Assembly (NCBI GenBank): GCA_947259575.1
Contig: CAMYMU010000025.1
Location: 62,001-126,000 of the forward strand
Reading direction: 5' to 3'
DNA: 64,000 bases
DNA from: an uncultured Ectothiorhodospiraceae bacterium
GTDB taxonomy: Bacteria; Pseudomonadota; Gammaproteobacteria; UBA6429; Thiohalophilaceae
The notes under the pieces were generated by a model. The model was not told the DNA's origin, made no database searches, and saw only the letters and a program-made list of their open reading frames with translations. Positions 52,310 through 61,927 of this stretch are shown piece by piece. Position numbers and translations under genes: made by a program. Each line of letters starts with the position of its first letter. The first letter of the stretch is position 1.

Positions 52310-54862
52310 TTAGCTGGCGATATTACGCACGTTAGATGTTGACTTAATTAATTTTGGCGAGGGTTTTGCAACGTAGAAGCCCTGGATATGATCAACACCA
52401 CACTCCTTAAGTAGGCGAATAATTTCTGCTGACTCAACGAACTCGGCGACGGTTTGTTTACCGAGTGTATGAGCGATGTTAGTTATGGAACGTATGATTG
52501 CTCGGTCCATTGGATCGTTGGCGATGTCTTTAACAAACATACCATCGATCTTAATGTAATCGACCGGCAATCGTTTTAGATGTGAAAACGAGCAGTAGCC
52601 GCTACCAAAGTCATCGAGTGCAAAGCGACAGCCCAGGGCACTGAGTTCGTTGATCAGTCGGGTTGCAGAGTAGAGATCATTGATTGCACAGGTCTCAGTG
52701 ATCTCAAATAAAAATCGGCTGGCATCGAGGTTGTATTTTTTAATTCCCTCACTAAAGAGCGGCACCATAACCTCCGGATCCAGGCTTTGGCCGGAAAGAT
52801 TTATCGTAAAGGTAATGTGTTCATTCTCTGGACCCAGCTCGGCCATGCGTTTCATCGCGGCATGAATTACCCAGCTATCAATGTCGCTCATCATGTTAAA
52901 GCGCTCAGCCGTGGGCAAGAATGCATTAGGTGATATGGGCTCGCCATGACTGTTATGTAGGCGAATTAAAACTTCGTAAGTGTTACAACAGTCGGAGGTT
53001 GAATTCGCAAGGTATTCACATAGTTTTCCATCTTCTGGTAGTTTGTCCATATCAAGTTCGTGTAAGGGCACAATAGGCTGGTAGTAAAGCTGGAAGTTAT
53101 CTTTTTCTAAAGCAGTGTGCAGACGTGCTGACCAGCCTAGCTCGAGGTCCATTGCCGCTTTTTCATCATGTTCAGGGCTATAAATATGTGTTGAATTACG
53201 GCCCTGACTCTTTGCCATGTGGCAGGCAATGTCCGCGTTTGCAAGTATTTCACCGTGGGACTGGGTGTGTTCATTGATCAGTGAGACACCGACACTGGCA
53301 TGTATTTTATAGGAGCGTCCTTCACGCACGAAATCATAGTTGGACAGAATTTCTCGAAATTTATCGGCTACCTGAAAAACATCGTCGCCATCAACATTGC
53401 GTAACAGAATTCCAAATTCATCACCGCCTAGTCGGCCTAGCATATCAGTCTGTCGCAAGCGACTTTGTAACTGGTGTGCAACTTCAATCAATAATTGATC
53501 GCCAGCGGCGTGACCGATGGTATCGTTGATGTATTTAAAACGATCCAGATCGATATAGACAAGCGCGCTAGATTCCTCGGATCGTTTTAGTCTATGTACT
53601 TCCTGCTCAAGATGATCTTCGAGATATTTACGATTCAGAAGCTTGGTCAGTGGATCATGATTGGCTTGCCACTTCAGTTCTTCTTCCAATAGCTTACGCA
53701 CCGAGACATCACGGAAGGCAACCACGGCGCCTTCATGATGGCCGTCTATTCGTAGTGGGTAAATAGTAAGTTCTACCTGAATCGGTGTGCCATCGGTGCG
53801 CATGAAGATGGATTCAACGCCCTGTAATTCTTTACCTTCACTAATAGCCTGTTTCAGGAAATGCAGATCGGTAGTGCTGGCAAAAGAGTTCATGCTCTCG
53901 TAACGGTGAAACAATTGATCGGGGTGATAGCCAATTAATTGCTGGTCAGCTTCGAAACCGAGTATTTGGCAGGTTGCTGGATTAACAAAGGTGATCAGGC
54001 CATCTTGATTGACGCCGTACACACCATCACCGACTGAGGTTAAGATGCCTTCAAGACGGGTACGCTCCTGTTCAATGCGATTGGTAATGCGGATGCTACG
54101 ACTCATCGCTGCGACCCGGGCGTTGAAGAGATCGACGGGTTCACTTTTAAACATACATTCAACGGCACCAGCCGCCAATGAGCTTTGAATGACTTTGTCC
54201 GAATAGGTGCTGGTTAGAACCGCAAGAATAATGTTAGCCGTGTGTGGATTTCGCCGTAAGCGTTTACACAACATGTCGCCATTTTCATCCGGCATATAAT
54301 AATCAATGATGGCAATATCAAAGTGTTCGTCCATCGCCTTTTGCAGTGCTTCTTCGGCGCACGATGCTGTCGCGACTTCATAGCCCGACTTCTCAAGCTC
54401 GCGCCTGAACTTTACCCGTGCCGTCGGCGAATCATCCACAATCAGCACTTTTATTGCCATATCGGTATCGATATCACAGCTGGCCTCGATCATATGGTTG
54501 TTGAGGAGTTTGGGTAAGATCTTGACCACATCCTCATAGGTATCCCACATGCAAAAGGCGCTATTCACCCGCGCAGAGGTCCAGCCAAGTTTGGCTGAAT
54601 CGGCATCGTGGGCAAGGACAATCAGGGGTAAATGTTCATAGGGTGAATCACAGAGCACCGCGAGTAGTTCATCGGTACTGCTATTGGTTTGCTCGGGCCA
54701 GCCCAGTACGACTGCGTCGTACTCATCTGGATTATCAATCAGGTGCTCAAGGCCAGAGACAAAATCTTCATGAACGGTGACGGTGTAGGTGTGTTGAGCG
54801 AGGCTCTTTTTCATCACATGGCAGAGCGTAGCGGAGGTCTCGATCAGCAGGATTTTATGCAT
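52310..54862 (-). CDS. response regulator REC-REC-PAS-GGDEF-EAL (EVL variant)
   Basis: This 850-residue soluble protein has two receiver domains, PAS, GGDEF and EAL. The first receiver (1-125) is degenerate: the phospho-acceptor position reads VVLGWPE without Asp. The second (about 132-250) is canonical: VLIVDDSPTARVKF, IIDYYMP, and the lysine of MFKSEP. GGDEF is intact (GRLGGDEF) and preceded by the I-site RQTD at the right spacing. The EAL signature reads EVL, but NLSGQSL, FEITETCA, LDDFGSGY and the late Glu/Gln motifs remain, so phosphodiesterase activity is possible. No kinase is adjacent. Confidence 0.9.
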   Translation of the reverse strand: MHKILLIETSATLCHVMKKSLAQHTYTVTVHEDFVSGLEHLIDNPDEYDAVVLGWPEQTNSSTDELLAVLCDSPYEHLPLIVLAHDADSAKLGWTSARVNSAFCMWDTYEDVVKILPKLLNNHMIEASCDIDTDMAIKVLIVDDSPTARVKFRRELEKSGYEVATASCAEEALQKAMDEHFDIAIIDYYMPDENGDMLCKRLRRNPHTANIILAVLTSTYSDKVIQSSLAAGAVECMFKSEPVDLFNARVAAMSRSIRITNRIEQERTRLEGILTSVGDGVYGVNQDGLITFVNPATCQILGFEADQQLIGYHPDQLFHRYESMNSFASTTDLHFLKQAISEGKELQGVESIFMRTDGTPIQVELTIYPLRIDGHHEGAVVAFRDVSVRKLLEEELKWQANHDPLTKLLNRKYLEDHLEQEVHRLKRSEESSALVYIDLDRFKYINDTIGHAAGDQLLIEVAHQLQSRLRQTDMLGRLGGDEFGILLRNVDGDDVFQVADKFREILSNYDFVREGRSYKIHASVGVSLINEHTQSHGEILANADIACHMAKSQGRNSTHIYSPEHDEKAAMDLELGWSARLHTALEKDNFQLYYQPIVPLHELDMDKLPEDGKLCEYLANSTSDCCNTYEVLIRLHNSHGEPISPNAFLPTAERFNMMSDIDSWVIHAAMKRMAELGPENEHITFTINLSGQSLDPEVMVPLFSEGIKKYNLDASRFLFEITETCAINDLYSATRLINELSALGCRFALDDFGSGYCSFSHLKRLPVDYIKIDGMFVKDIANDPMDRAIIRSITNIAHTLGKQTVAEFVESAEIIRLLKECGVDHIQGFYVAKPSPKLIKSTSNVRNIAS

Positions 54863-54986
54863 GTAATAGTATCCAGGTACTTGCCTCCATGCGCGTTTAC
54901 GACCAAATAAACTGCAAGGTCTGAATTGCTGCTTAGGCTTTCTATATCGGTAGGATGTGGTGAATCTTTAACACTATTTATAATGA

Positions 54987-55022
54987 GGAAAACCCGGACA
55001 AATCGTGTGACTTATCCGGGTT
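54987..55022 (-). terminator. probable terminator after the mlaC-like gene
   Basis: On the minus strand ACCCGGATAA and TTTGTCCGGGT pair and are followed by TTTTCC. It lies 31 bases after the stop codon at 55054. Confidence 0.6.
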
Positions 55023-55053
55023 CCTTAGAGTAAGTTATTGTTTTTTCGGTTAA

Positions 55054-55761
55054 TTAACTGTTGGTGGCTGTACGCAATTTGCTGTTGCGAGACTGAAGTG
55101 AAGCGATAAGTGCGTCCAGTCCACTTGCTTTGATCTCACTGGCAAAGCTGGTTTTGTACGTGGTGATAACTGAGACACCTTCGACGCTGACGTCAATAAT
55201 TTTCCAGCCCTTACGGGTCTTGTGTATCTTGTAATTCACCGGTACTGCTTTACCCGACTTTGGCTGTACTTCCGAGCGCAACAAAATTTGCTTTGCGTTT
55301 GAGTCGGCAGGCTCAAAGAAGACCATGATGCTTGGGTCTAGAATCTCGTCGTGTGAATTCAAATACTCAGTTAACGCTGAGGAATAAAAACTTAGCAACA
55401 GCTTTCGAAAAGCCTTGATGAAGCCAATTTTTTGCTTTTTGCTAGCGGTATCCCAGTGTGCACCCAGTACATATTTCGAGGCGGTGATGAAGTCCAGGTG
55501 GGGTAGCAGGATATCTTCGATAAGGCCCTGGGTCACCTTTGGATCCTTTTTGATTCGATCGCGGTTATTGTTGAGGGCGGTGATCATTTCCTTGGCGGTT
55601 TTCTCAAGCATGATCTTGGGGTTGTCTTCGGCCTGGGCGAACGGAATGCTGCTGGCCAAAAGCGCAAAAATTGCCAGGACTACTAGCCATGCCTTAGCAC
55701 TCATGCGAGGAAACGGTACAGCTTTCGCGACGCGTTTATTGATGTTTCGTTTGATATCCAT
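55054..55761 (-). CDS. mlaC: MlaC/Ttg2D-like periplasmic phospholipid-binding protein
   Basis: This 235-residue protein has a signal segment (about 25-47, PFAQAEDNP) and the MlaC (Tol_Tol_Ttg2) domain: PHLDFITASKYVLGAHWDTASKKQKIGFIKAFRKLL, LLRSEVQPKSGKAVPVNYKI and GWKIIDVSVEGVSVITTYKTSF. MlaC shuttles phospholipid between MlaA and MlaFEDB. It is an orphan here: no mlaFEDB or mlaA is near. The ATG at 55761 has GGGGGC upstream. Confidence 0.88.
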   Translation of the reverse strand: MDIKRNINKRVAKAVPFPRMSAKAWLVVLAIFALLASSIPFAQAEDNPKIMLEKTAKEMITALNNNRDRIKKDPKVTQGLIEDILLPHLDFITASKYVLGAHWDTASKKQKIGFIKAFRKLLLSFYSSALTEYLNSHDEILDPSIMVFFEPADSNAKQILLRSEVQPKSGKAVPVNYKIHKTRKGWKIIDVSVEGVSVITTYKTSFASEIKASGLDALIASLQSRNSKLRTATNS

Positions 55762-55885
55762 AAGTGCCCCCGATTCTAAAAGTCTCTTACATACTATATC
55801 GACAGGCTGTAGTCCTATCCGTTCCATGACTAACTCACAGCCCTGTTCATGTATTGCTTATGCTATGGTAAGGCTTAAACTATAG

Positions 55886-56938
<1,053 letters not shown>

Positions 56939-56967
56939 ATCTTGACTAAAGCCGTGCTAGCTTCGTT

Positions 56968-57027
56968 AAAAATGAGTTCGCAATGCTCATTGACCCATCA
57001 GTCAACTCCGCTTATGAACTCATTTTT
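56968..57027 (+). terminator. long inverted repeat after hemB
   Basis: AAAAATGAGTTC and GAACTCATTTTT are perfect 12-base arms 36 bases apart. The right arm ends in five T. It may act as a terminator for hemB, although the loop is longer than usual. Confidence 0.5.
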
Positions 57028-57106
57028 GCCTTGCTATCATCGACTTTATTCAATTTTAGCTGCATCTTTTGTGAAGAATCATTTTTTTATACCAGAGTAA
57101 TAATTG

Positions 57107-57985
57107 ATGCCAGACGATCTATTTGATTTCGGTGAGCGTGTCGAACGCTACGCGGTAATGGGTAATCCCATTAACCACAGCAAGTCACCGATGATCCACA
57201 CTCTGTTCGCCCAGCAAACGAATCAATCGATTGAATACACGGCGATTCATGTTGATCTCGGTGGTTTTGATCAAGCAGTGGGCAACTTCAAAGCCAGCGG
57301 CGGTAAAGGTTTAAACATCACTGTGCCTTTCAAAGAAGAGGCATGGGCCTTAGCAACCGAGCGAACTGACCGTGCAGAACGCGCTGGTGCAGTTAACACT
57401 CTCAAGTTTGTCGATAATAAAATCCTGGGTGAAAACACCGATGGCATCGGTCTGGTTACTGACCTGACGGCCAATCACGGCTGTGAACTCAAAGGTAAGC
57501 GTATTTTGTTACTCGGTGCCGGCGGTGCCGCACGCGGTGTGATTGCGCCACTAATGGAACAACAACCCAGCGAAATCATTATTGCCAACCGAACACCGGA
57601 TCGCGCGGTTGGCCTCGCGGATCACTTCGCTGATTTAGGCCAAACAAATGGATGCAGGATTAGCGGTAGTGGTTTCCCCGGCCTCGAAGGCCAACAGTTT
57701 GATATTGTAATCAATGCCACCGCAGCCAGTTTAAAAGGCGAAGTCCCACCGCTGCCGAATGAATTGTTAAATGACAATGCCGTTTGTTATGACATGATGT
57801 ACGGCGCAGAACCCACTGCATTTATGAACTGGGCAACAAACCACGGTGCTGCAAAAGTGCAAGATGGTTTGGGTATGTTAGTCGAACAGGCCGCGGAATC
57901 ATTTTATATCTGGCGAGGTGTGCGCCCGGATACTAAGAGTGTGATTCAGACTATTCGCCACTCGATTGCACCAGCTAGCAAGTAA
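57107..57985 (+). CDS. aroE: shikimate dehydrogenase
   Basis: This 292-residue NADP enzyme has the shikimate-binding NPINHSKSPMIH, catalytic Lys in NITVPFKEEAW, NTDGIGL and the nucleotide loop LLLGAGGAARGVI. It reduces 3-dehydroshikimate in the aromatic pathway. The ATG at 57107 is used; a TTG codon precedes it directly. It converges on a cassette-like pair of minus-strand genes just 21 bases away. Confidence 0.96.
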   Translation: MPDDLFDFGERVERYAVMGNPINHSKSPMIHTLFAQQTNQSIEYTAIHVDLGGFDQAVGNFKASGGKGLNITVPFKEEAWALATERTDRAERAGAVNTLKFVDNKILGENTDGIGLVTDLTANHGCELKGKRILLLGAGGAARGVIAPLMEQQPSEIIIANRTPDRAVGLADHFADLGQTNGCRISGSGFPGLEGQQFDIVINATAASLKGEVPPLPNELLNDNAVCYDMMYGAEPTAFMNWATNHGAAKVQDGLGMLVEQAAESFYIWRGVRPDTKSVIQTIRHSIAPASK

Positions 57986-58006
57986 TTTATCAACAAAGCC
58001 AACGCG

Positions 58007-58282
58007 TTATTTATCACCCATTTTTTTCTTGCGCTCATTTGTGAATTCCCACCACTTTCTAGGTGGCCCACCTTCCATAAACTTTACAACCGAAATGAAT
58101 ATATCAATAACACATGGATCATGTTGGATGCCTGTTGAATTGCAAAGATCACTGTACATTTGATATGGGTCTTTGCCTATTAACTCTATTGGCTCTTTTA
58201 TTCCCAATAGAATTAAATTATGTTCGATGGCTTTACCAACATTAGGTATGTCTTGTAATTTCTTAATCTCACTCCGTGGCAT
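58007..58282 (-). CDS. helix-hairpin-helix protein, Cdd1/pathogenicity-locus family
   Basis: This 91-residue protein matches the small Cdd1 family: LQDIPNVGKAIEHNLILLGIKEPIELIGKDPYQMYSDLCNSTGIQHDPCVIDIFISVVKFMEGGP-type order, here quoted only by its parts IPNVGKAIEHNL (helix-hairpin-helix), DPYQMYSDLC and DPCVIDIF. The first part would bind DNA non-specifically; the function is unknown. It starts 14 bases after an attC-like site, as cassette genes do. Confidence 0.85.
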   Translation of the reverse strand: MPRSEIKKLQDIPNVGKAIEHNLILLGIKEPIELIGKDPYQMYSDLCNSTGIQHDPCVIDIFISVVKFMEGGPPRKWWEFTNERKKKMGDK

Positions 58283-58296
58283 ACTTTTTATTTCCG

Positions 58297-58361
58297 CCTT
58301 AACGGTTGAGCCAACAGGCGCGCCGCATTATGGCAAGCTAGGGTTTTGCGACTGGTTAGGT
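58297..58361 (-). other. candidate attC site
   Basis: On the minus strand the 65-base stretch starts with a perfect ACCTAAC box and ends GGCTCAACCGTTAAGG, close to the usual right end of attC sites. The inner arms CAGTCGC and GGTTGAGC-type sequences pair partly. The site overlaps the last codons (QPNQSQNPSLP) and stop of the upstream membrane protein, and the next gene starts just after it. No integrase is in the window. Confidence 0.45.
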
Positions 58362-59023
58362 TGCGATTTTGCAAACTCATAAACTCGGAATGCAAATATA
58401 ATGTATAAAGATGCCACTACAGAATAAATAATATTCAACACTGTAACTAGCAACCAATAAGCTACACTTGTCTCGTCGAAGAACCATGCTAATAAATAAT
58501 AAGGCGCATAGAGCACTAAGGTTATTATTATATAACCACCAAGAATCACCCAAATATAGTCTTTAGTTATAGCCCAGCTGTTTTTCATTGCATCTAATGG
58601 CTTGCTTTGATTTAGAAGCAACTCGAACTCAGAGAACGCGTAACGTATAGCAAATATAATTCCAGGTATTATTAATAGAAAAAGACCAAATGTTATGACT
58701 ACACCAATAAAAATGCTCATAACTACATATGGAACCCAAAACTTAATTCCTAGTCTCCATGACGTCTTTGCGTCAATGGTTTCGCCTGAGATTACTGATG
58801 CTATATAAAATACGACACCAACCGCATATATTGGATAAGCTACAAACCCTATAATCATTGGTATTAGCCGCTCGGACAATACGAATTCTTCACTGGCTAA
58901 AAAGTACTGATAAAATGCTGTAAGCGTTTCTATTGGTACTACTATTGGAAGAATGATCAAAGATATCGCAATCACATGGATTTTGAAGAATGACCAGGTA
59001 TCCATTAGTGACTTATTAAGCAT
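58328..59023 (-). CDS. YciC-like polytopic membrane protein, cassette-like
   Basis: This 231-residue protein has about six membrane helices. The segment ISGETIDAKTSWRLGIKFWVPYVV, then LFLLIIPGIIFAIRYAFSEFELLL and SWAITKDYIWVILGGYIII, is typical of the UPF0259/YciC or DUF975-like group, whose function is unknown. AGGAG lies close before the ATG, directly downstream of GTTATGT, a possible cassette boundary. Its polar C-terminal tail is encoded by attC-like DNA. Confidence 0.75.
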   Translation of the reverse strand: MLNKSLMDTWSFFKIHVIAISLIILPIVVPIETLTAFYQYFLASEEFVLSERLIPMIIGFVAYPIYAVGVVFYIASVISGETIDAKTSWRLGIKFWVPYVVMSIFIGVVITFGLFLLIIPGIIFAIRYAFSEFELLLNQSKPLDAMKNSWAITKDYIWVILGGYIIITLVLYAPYYLLAWFFDETSVAYWLLVTVLNIIYSVVASLYIIFAFRVYEFAKSQPNQSQNPSLP

Positions 59024-59193
59024 TCATACTCCTAATCGCAACATAACAGTGTACTAGATAGAATATCGCATATCACGGATATGTTTACTTCCATTTTTTC
59101 AGTCGTGAAAGGAATAATTTTGCCACAGCTTTCTAAGCAATTCCTGGTTTATCTCGACAGTTCTACGGAGATTGTTAACGTTTATTTGCTAAA

Positions 59194-59955
59194 TTATAAA
59201 TCCGCAAAGAGTCTTTTACCGAGTAGCGCCACAGCGATCACTACAACAAGCCCTAACACTTTTTCGATCGTTCTTGCCGAATAACGTTTTGCCCCTAAGT
59301 AGGAGCCAAGCAGTCCACCTACGATCACGGCTAGGATTAGCGGCAGGTAGTGCATCAAGTCGATAGGTTGGTGGACGAAGCGTGCCGATAAACCGACCGC
59401 AGAATTAACCCAGACAAAGATGGCCCCGCAGGCCGCGGCTTCTTTGGCCGTACCTAAACCCAACACCAGTATTAATGGGATTAAATATATCCCCCCGCCG
59501 ATACCAACCGCACCGGCAATAAAGCCTAATAACATGCCGGCAATAATAGATATAATTAAACGTTGTTGTTGGTTAGTGTCGAGTTTTAGATTAATTTGTT
59601 CAACAAAGTAGATCCGGATCAGAACGAAAATCAGGCTTGCCCATAAAATCCAGAGAAAAATATTTTCTGGTAAGTGCAGGCTGCCACCCAGATAAGCTAG
59701 TGGGATAGATGAAAGTAAAAAGGGTAACAGTAAATTTAGGCGGACATGCCGATTAAGAATAAAGGTTATCGAACCGATCGTTGTTACAAACAGGTTGAGG
59801 GTTAAAGATATCGTTGGAATCGCAACTGATGTGACGCTGAAGATGGCAAGCATCGCTGTGTAAGATGAGCCACCACCAAGACCGACTGAGCTATATAGGA
59901 ATGCAATCAGAAACAGAATGGGGATCAGAAATAAACTGTATTCGTATTCTGGCAT
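59194..59955 (-). CDS. TauE/SafE family anion exporter
   Basis: This 253-residue protein has about eight membrane helices and the two TauE/SafE repeats: SSVGLGGGSSYTAML and GAVGIGGGIYLIPLILVLG. Members export sulfite, sulfoacetate or related anions; the substrate is not predictable. It is the last gene of a run of envelope genes that starts at 63256. Confidence 0.92.
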   Translation of the reverse strand: MPEYEYSLFLIPILFLIAFLYSSVGLGGGSSYTAMLAIFSVTSVAIPTISLTLNLFVTTIGSITFILNRHVRLNLLLPFLLSSIPLAYLGGSLHLPENIFLWILWASLIFVLIRIYFVEQINLKLDTNQQQRLIISIIAGMLLGFIAGAVGIGGGIYLIPLILVLGLGTAKEAAACGAIFVWVNSAVGLSARFVHQPIDLMHYLPLILAVIVGGLLGSYLGAKRYSARTIEKVLGLVVVIAVALLGKRLFADL

Positions 59956-59969
59956 TGGTCTTTAATCGT

Positions 59970-60365
59970 TTATGGCTGGCAACGGCGTGTGAACAGCCAG
60001 ACGCCGAGTATATATAATACCGTTAAGCCAATCACGATCACGCCACCCCAAAACGAGACAGGCATGAGATATGAGGCATCGGAGCCGTCCGTTGCAATCA
60101 AATATACAAATTCATCCAGGGCCATACTTAGCCCGATGCCAAACATAATTATCAGACCATCAGCTAGTTTAGTTTTGCACTCTGAAAGGAGTAACGGAAC
60201 TGCGGCTATGGTGAGTACAAGTAGACCGGTAAAGAGGTGATGTATATTGTATTGTCCAATATCAAAGTTACTGTTTGGTGAAATATATAAAGAGACACGC
60301 AAAAAGATAAACGTGAGTACTATAGAGGCGATTAATAATAACGCACGTTTAGTTGTTTGTTTCAT
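59970..60365 (-). CDS. small membrane protein of unknown function (4 TM)
   Basis: This 131-residue protein has four hydrophobic segments (about 8-28, 42-62, 72-92 and 102-125) with the conserved-looking GIGLSMALDEFVYLI, an acidic residue inside a helix. I recognise no family. AGGAGA lies five bases upstream of the ATG at 60365, which is inside the end of the upstream lipoprotein gene (17-base overlap). Confidence 0.75.
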   Translation of the reverse strand: MKQTTKRALLLIASIVLTFIFLRVSLYISPNSNFDIGQYNIHHLFTGLLVLTIAAVPLLLSECKTKLADGLIIMFGIGLSMALDEFVYLIATDGSDASYLMPVSFWGGVIVIGLTVLYILGVWLFTRRCQP

Positions 60366-60843
60366 GACTGTCTCCTGATTTCGGTGCTGCAAGCTTAATC
60401 GATCTATTTTCAATACCCGCCAGAATGCAATTAGTACTCTTAACCGAGCTTTTATCCTGGTACTGCTGCTGGCAGGCTAGTAAATCTGGTAACACGCTCT
60501 GTATTGAATCAGGCAAAGACTTGCCTAATAGTTCTCGCTGACAGAGTTCAAATCGGTAAGTTGTATATACCATCTCATTTAGCTCAGTGTATTGATAGAC
60601 CTCGTCACTTATTTCATACATCTTCTCAAGTAGACGCAGGCTGTTTTTTTCAAGCGGCGGTAATTTTGATTTTAGATCCTCGTTAGTCTTACCCTTATCG
60701 CGTAAACGAATAGCAGTGCGTGCGGCCTGCATCTCGAAGCCACATTCTTCGTTTATCTCTTTTGCGGTATCAGGAATGTTACGTGTGGCGCAGCCAGTGG
60801 TAAGGATCAATAGAATCAGCAAACAGACCGTTTTAAGACTCAT
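60349..60843 (-). CDS. predicted lipoprotein of unknown function
   Basis: This 164-residue protein starts MSLKTVCLLILLILTTGCAT with lipobox TTGC (Cys18) and has a helical mature domain with several cysteines (NEECGFEMQAARTAIRLRDKG, LACQQQYQDK, TNCILAG). I recognise no family. It overlaps the end of the DUF2007 gene by 11 bases and the next membrane protein by 17, so it belongs to the same operon. Confidence 0.75.
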   Translation of the reverse strand: MSLKTVCLLILLILTTGCATRNIPDTAKEINEECGFEMQAARTAIRLRDKGKTNEDLKSKLPPLEKNSLRLLEKMYEISDEVYQYTELNEMVYTTYRFELCQRELLGKSLPDSIQSVLPDLLACQQQYQDKSSVKSTNCILAGIENRSIKLAAPKSGDSHETNN

Positions 60844-61117
60844 CGTTTTGATCTTGCTCGTCATTCTCATCCTTCTCAGCAGTCTCATCGGAGATCTCAA
60901 ATTCACCTGATTCATAGCGCTCGATAATATCCTTGGCACGGTGTTCATCATCCTTAGCAACAATAACCTGGATCATGTTGGTAACCGGGAGTTCACCAAA
61001 CGCACCTTGCAGATAGTGTCCGGTGACCTCAGATTCGACACCATGTTTTGCTAGTAAGCCCTGTAAGAGGTGGGCTTCGGTGGTGGAGTTTGCTGAGTAA
61101 ATCGCAACCGTGGCCAT
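60833..61117 (-). CDS. DUF2007 domain protein
   Basis: This 94-residue protein carries the DUF2007 (putative signal-transducing) fold: YSANSTTEAHLLQGLLAKHGVESEVTGHYL and VIVAKDDEHRAKDIIERYE. The C-terminal 25 residues are almost entirely Asp, Glu, Asn and Gln. Its ATG shares one base with the lgt stop codon. Confidence 0.88.
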   Translation of the reverse strand: MATVAIYSANSTTEAHLLQGLLAKHGVESEVTGHYLQGAFGELPVTNMIQVIVAKDDEHRAKDIIERYESGEFEISDETAEKDENDEQDQNDES

Positions 61118-61908
61118 TAAGCACGTCCTGCCGATTTTCGGCTGATATACAAGATCACAAAACCGAGAATAATAAATGGGATGCTTAGCCAGTGGCCGAC
61201 GTTGAGTGGCAGGCTCAGTACATAATCGGCCTGTTCTGTTTTGACAAATTCAATCAGGAATCGAAAGCTGAAGATACTGACAAACATGGTGCCGATCATA
61301 AAACCATCGCCAAGCTTACCTGCTCGAGTTTTATATAGGTAAAACAACAACAACAAAGTAAATAAATAAGCAGCGGCTTCATAAAGTTGTGCGGGGTGAC
61401 GTGGAACATTATCAAAGCGTGGGAAAATAATACCGAATACACTTTCTGTTTCTTTGCCGAGAATTTCAGAATTAAAAAAGTTACCTAAACGAATCGACAT
61501 CGCACCCAGCGAAATGGGAATCGAGAGTCGATCGGTAATATAGAAAAAGCTATCGCTGCTGTTGCGCTGAAAAATATAGACAGCGAGCAACATGCCAACA
61601 GTACCACCATGACTGGCGAGGCCACCTTTCCATACAAAAAGAATCTCAATAAAGTGTTCGAGGCTGGAAAAATAATATTCCGGTTGGTAAAAAATACAGT
61701 GACCCAAACGAGCGCCGATAACGGCACCGCCAAACATGTAGTAAAGCAGGCGATCCAGTTGTTTGACGTCTTTGTTTTCACGTTTATACATCCAGGTCAT
61801 GATGTAAAAACCGATCAGAAAACCGGAGACAAACAGCAGTCCATACCAACGCAACTGTAGCGAGAACAGTTCAAAGATAACGGGGTCCGGGTTCCAGACT
61901 GGATGCAA
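61117..61908 (-). CDS. lgt: prolipoprotein diacylglyceryl transferase
   Basis: This 263-residue, seven-TM enzyme transfers diacylglycerol from phosphatidylglycerol to the lipobox cysteine. The signatures VIGARLGHCIFY, LASHGGTVGMLLAVY and SIRLGNFFNSEILG are present. It is upstream of DUF2007 and a lipoprotein gene on the same strand. Confidence 0.97.
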   Translation of the reverse strand: MHPVWNPDPVIFELFSLQLRWYGLLFVSGFLIGFYIMTWMYKRENKDVKQLDRLLYYMFGGAVIGARLGHCIFYQPEYYFSSLEHFIEILFVWKGGLASHGGTVGMLLAVYIFQRNSSDSFFYITDRLSIPISLGAMSIRLGNFFNSEILGKETESVFGIIFPRFDNVPRHPAQLYEAAAYLFTLLLLFYLYKTRAGKLGDGFMIGTMFVSIFSFRFLIEFVKTEQADYVLSLPLNVGHWLSIPFIILGFVILYISRKSAGRA

Positions 61909-61927
61909 TATAATTTCCTCAGTGCTG

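Noticed and set aside
59041-59180. Possible long attC (about 138 bases) upstream of the YciC-like gene
   Set aside because: GTTATGT is present near the gene start, but the opposite box and inner arms do not match; only the boundary is suggestive.
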